Below are positions 50,513 through 53,260 of a stretch of 53,260 nt of DNA, in pieces. Source of the DNA: Alistipes senegalensis (lineage in GTDB: Bacteria; Bacteroidota; Bacteroidia; Bacteroidales; Rikenellaceae); NCBI GenBank assembly GCA_023665825.1, contig JAMPDE010000001.1, positions 386,366-439,625 of the forward strand. The letters run 5' to 3'. Made by a program: the position numbers and the translations under genes. Numbering within the stretch: position 1 is the first letter of the stretch; every line of letters begins with the position of its first letter. Below the pieces are notes generated by a model. That model was not told the origin of the DNA, did no database searches, and worked only from the letters and a program-made list of their open reading frames with translations.

Positions 50513-51989
50513 GACGTTTGTGTTTGATAGCGTGTAACAATGCGGCGATGCGCGGTTGGATTCGTTCGCGCAGGGCCTTGATTTTTCCGACATACCAGTC
50601 CGTGTCGAGCAGGGCCGAGTCGTTAGTCGCCTTGTAGGTGAGATACGCTGCAATGGGCGTCAGTACGAATGTCGACAGCCACATGCCATATATGGCATTC
50701 CACGAGCCCTCTTTGGCCAGTTTTTCGCCCGAAAGACTGATCATGTAGTAAATCACGAAGAAAATCACCGACACCACGACCGGAAGCCCCAATCCGCCCT
50801 TGCGGATGATGGCTCCCAGCGGAGCTCCGATGAGAAAGAAAATCATGATGGAGACGGGCAGCGAAATTTTCTTGTGCCATTCGACTTTGCTGCGGTAGAG
50901 TTGGTTGAGCGCCTCTTTCGTGGCCGATTCGTCGAAGGCGAACATGTTGCGCGAGTTCTTCGCCAGCGTGCGTGCCTGATTCCAGATGCGGTTCTGTTCG
51001 CGAACGGGCAGACGGGCGAGTGTGTCGGTAATCAGTGCGTTGCGGAAGCCGCTCTTGTCGAATCGCAGGCTGTCGGGAATCGGCAGCACCGAGTTGTCCC
51101 GCACGAAAAGCTGCTCTTTCAACAGCGGTTCGTACGAACGGGTGGTCGAAACGTTCACCGTCCGTTCCAGCGAGTCGATGTCCTGCTGCAATTCGTTGAT
51201 GTTTTTCGTCTGGCTGTTCGAGAACAGGTTGGCGTCGGTGCGCCCCATCGCGAAACCGTCCATCGCGATTTTCTGATCCTGCAAATCGAACCGGTGATGC
51301 CGCAGCGTGCTTTTGTTGAACCACTGGCTGTTGCGGGTCTGTTCGTAGGTTTCGCCGTTGTAGAGCGTCACCAGCAGGTGGCGTTTGTCGTCCGACAGGC
51401 GGATGTAGCCCGAATCGGCGACGATGGTGTTCATGTTGCCGTTGGTGGCGCGGTTGTCGTAAATCAACACGTCGTGGAGCAGGTGCGTGTCGGGTTCCTG
51501 CCGTCCTACGCGGATGGACATGTTTTCGATGCCGTTGAAAAAAAGCCCGTCCTGAAATTCGAGCGCCTGCTTCTGCTGCCGGATATCGAAAATGATGCTG
51601 AACATCTTCCGGTTGGCATAAGGAACCAGATTGTTGGAGATGAAAAAGCTCCCGACGGCCACGAAACTGGTGAGGATGATGAGCGGTTTGGTGATTTGTA
51701 TCAACGACATGCCGGCCGACTTCATGGCCAGCAGTTCGTAGTTTTCGCCCAAGTTGCCCATCGTCATGATAGCGGCCAGCAGCATGGCGAGCGGCAGTCC
51801 CATCGGAATCATGTTGGCCATCGCGTAGGTGAACAACTCGATGATGATGCCGGTGCTCAATCCCTTGCCGACAAGCTCGTCGATGTAACGCCACACGAAA
51901 TTCATCAGCAGGACGAACATCACGATGAAGAATGTGAGGATCATCGGGCCGAGATAGGCTTTCAGCACGAATTTATGAATGGTTTTCAT
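50487..51989 (-). CDS. LptF/LptG family permease (YjgP/YjgQ)
   Basis: 500-aa inner-membrane subunit of the lipopolysaccharide exporter LptB2FG. Three N-terminal membrane segments (about 10-30, 50-72, 95-120), a large beta-jellyroll periplasmic domain, and three C-terminal membrane segments (about 360-460). The N-terminal [20 protein letters not shown] and the [16 protein letters not shown] coupling helix are family hallmarks. The ATG overlaps the permease stop (ATGA). Whether LptF or LptG cannot be told. Confidence 0.9.
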
Positions 51990-52831
51990 GGGCGGCGATT
52001 TCCGTTGCGACCGGGTTTCGGTTTCGGCAAAGTTAATAGTTTTGCCAGAATAAGCGTCACGGTCAGGATAAATATGATGGCGGCACCGGGCGGCACCTCG
52101 AAATGGTAGCTGGCGGCGAGTCCGGCGACGTTCCCCGCAACGGCCACGACGGGGGCGATTGCGGCGAGCGTCCGGTACGAGCGCGAAAAGGCGTTGACGA
52201 TGACGACGGGCATCGTCAGCAGCGAGATGAGCAGCACGATGCCCATGATGCGTATCGAGAGCACGATGGTCACGGCGACGAGCACGGCCATGAAATAGGA
52301 AACGAGGCCGGTCGGAATGTTGCGCGTGCGGGCGAATTCGCGGTCGAAAGCGATGTACATCACCGGCCGCAACCACAGCAGTGCACCGGCAAGAATGGCC
52401 AGCGTCAGTCCGGCGAGCGCGAAGACGTCGTTGCGGGTGACGGTAACGATGCTACCGAACAGGTAGGCCGAAAGGTCGCCCGACGTGTATCCGGGCCGCA
52501 GGCTCATGAACAGCGCGCCGACGGCCATGCCGACCGACCAGATGATGCCGATGGCCGAATCCTCGCGGATGCGTCCGCGACTTCCGGCCCATTCGATGCC
52601 GAGTGCCGAAAGTACGGCGAATGCCATTGCCCCGCCGATCGGATTGGTTCCGAAGTAAAACGCGATGCCCAATCCTCCGAACGACGCGTGCGTGATGCCG
52701 CCGGCGAGAAAGATCATGCGCCGGCAAACGACATAGGTGCCGATGATTCCGCACGTGATTCCCGAAAGGATGCACGCCGTGAACGCATTGGACAGATAGC
52801 CGTATTTTACGAGCGCCTCGAAGAATTCCAT
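51986..52831 (-). CDS. Metal ABC transporter permease (ZnuB/MntB type)
   Basis: 281-aa integral membrane permease of the ABC-3 family, importing zinc or manganese. About eight membrane segments; SGITCGIIGTYVVCRRMIFL, GGITHASFGGLGIAFYFG and MGIVLLISLLTMPVVIVNAF are diagnostic. No ATP-binding or solute-binding gene is nearby in the window. First gene of the overlapping lptG-ribBA-VOC-fmt operon. Confidence 0.92.
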   Translation of the reverse strand: MEFFEALVKYGYLSNAFTACILSGITCGIIGTYVVCRRMIFLAGGITHASFGGLGIAFYFGTNPIGGAMAFAVLSALGIEWAGSRGRIREDSAIGIIWSVGMAVGALFMSLRPGYTSGDLSAYLFGSIVTVTRNDVFALAGLTLAILAGALLWLRPVMYIAFDREFARTRNIPTGLVSYFMAVLVAVTIVLSIRIMGIVLLISLLTMPVVIVNAFSRSYRTLAAIAPVVAVAGNVAGLAASYHFEVPPGAAIIFILTVTLILAKLLTLPKPKPGRNGNRRP

Positions 52832-52923
52832 CGTCTTTTGTAAAAGGTGTGCAAATTTACGTTTTTTTGACGGGTGTTGCAAAAAATGCGTAAATTCGCA
52901 TGCTGATTCAATCTCACGAACCG

Positions 52924-53260
52924 ATGCAACCCCGAAAAGTCAATTTCCATACGCTCGGATGCAAGCTCAATTTCTCGGAGAGCTCGACGCTGGCGCGTCG
53001 GTTCGAGGAGGGCGGGTTCGAGCGGGTCGCGGCGAATGCTCCGGCCGACATCTGCGTCATCAATAGTTGTTCCGTCACGGAACACGCCGATAAGAAGTGC
53101 CGGAACCTCATCCGCAAACTGCATCGCCGCAATCCGCAGGCCATTATCGCCGTGACGGGTTGCTACGCCCAGCTCAAACCGCACGAAATCGCCGCTATCG
53201 AGGGGTTCGATCTGGTGTTGAGCAACAACGACAAAGGCGAGCTGTACCGCCGTGTGTGCG
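52924..53260 (+). CDS. mtaB: tRNA methylthiotransferase, MtaB family (3' end cut by window)
   Basis: First 112 residues of a radical-SAM methylthiotransferase that makes ms2t6A37 in tRNA. The N-terminal NFHTLGCKLNFSESSTLAR and DICVINSCSVTEHADKKCR, VTGCYAQLKPHEIA are the UPF0004 domain with its three iron-sulfur cysteines; LNFSESS-type spacing fits MtaB rather than MiaB or RimO. The radical-SAM and TRAM domains lie beyond the window. TAAATTCG (52891-52898) is one base from the -7 consensus. Confidence 0.9.
   Translation, partial: MQPRKVNFHTLGCKLNFSESSTLARRFEEGGFERVAANAPADICVINSCSVTEHADKKCRNLIRKLHRRNPQAIIAVTGCYAQLKPHEIAAIEGFDLVLSNNDKGELYRRVC

Overview
The window looks like the chromosome of a Bacteroidota bacterium, most likely an Alistipes-like member of the Rikenellaceae (inference). 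Evidence: genes are preceded by the Bacteroidota promoter (TTTG, about 20 bp, TAnnTTTG) rather than a sigma-70 type promoter; lipoproteins have Bacteroidota-style signal sequences; the gene set includes a long two-lysate-type signal peptidase, VorB-type 2-oxoacid oxidoreductase, a serC-serA-DUF1015 operon and a class A beta-lactamase of the CfxA/CblA/CepA type; core genes are GC-rich (high 50s percent by eye). No tRNA, rRNA, CRISPR array, transposase or integrase was seen.

Layout. 1-260 is GC-rich low-complexity DNA. 261-2723 is a small accessory block on the minus strand: XRE regulator, a frameshifted class A beta-lactamase and three unknown small genes, with a 600-bp AT-rich gap (2769-3378) holding repeats of a promoter-like motif. 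3379-9547 (minus) is core: HIT protein, two small membrane proteins, SpoT/Rel, RecA, DnaA. 9773-14594 (plus): phosphohexomutase, then a BlaI/BlaR1 pair whose BlaR1 carries an ExbD-like C-terminus, then a cupin. 14606-22944 (minus): MazG, O-methyltransferase, DJ-1/PfpI, M16 peptidase, UvrA, YigZ, LepB, DapB. truA (plus) stands alone. 24065-31140 (minus): two beta-propeller lipoproteins (one with a metzincin-type zinc site), lipoamide dehydrogenase, C69 dipeptidase, GNAT. yggS (plus) stands alone. 32129-37023 (minus) is one tight operon: YicC, Gmk, NadD, Ddl, DUF3109, M23-LysM. 37192-43366 (plus): serC-serA-DUF1015, then a four-subunit 2-oxoacid:ferredoxin oxidoreductase. 43437-47083 (minus): a vWA lipoprotein, an outer-membrane barrel protein and a YciE-type ferritin-like protein. 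47208 (plus) peroxiredoxin. 47932-52831 (minus) is an overlapping operon: ZnuB-type permease, LptF/G, RibBA, VOC protein, Fmt. A tRNA methylthiotransferase begins at 52924 and runs off the window.

Most striking: two about 220-bp elements (44924-45142 and 46098-46317) with the same length and order of parts. Each lies between a good promoter and the start codon of a minus-strand envelope gene, so each would be a structured 5' leader. They differ in sequence but keep long-range base pairing by compensatory changes, and both end in a T6 tract whose preceding bases can alternatively pair with the apical hairpin. This looks like a paired cis-regulatory RNA family. Second, truA and yggS share a promoter module with a conserved 20-bp block and a hairpin, ending 4 bp before the start codon, which implies leaderless mRNAs.
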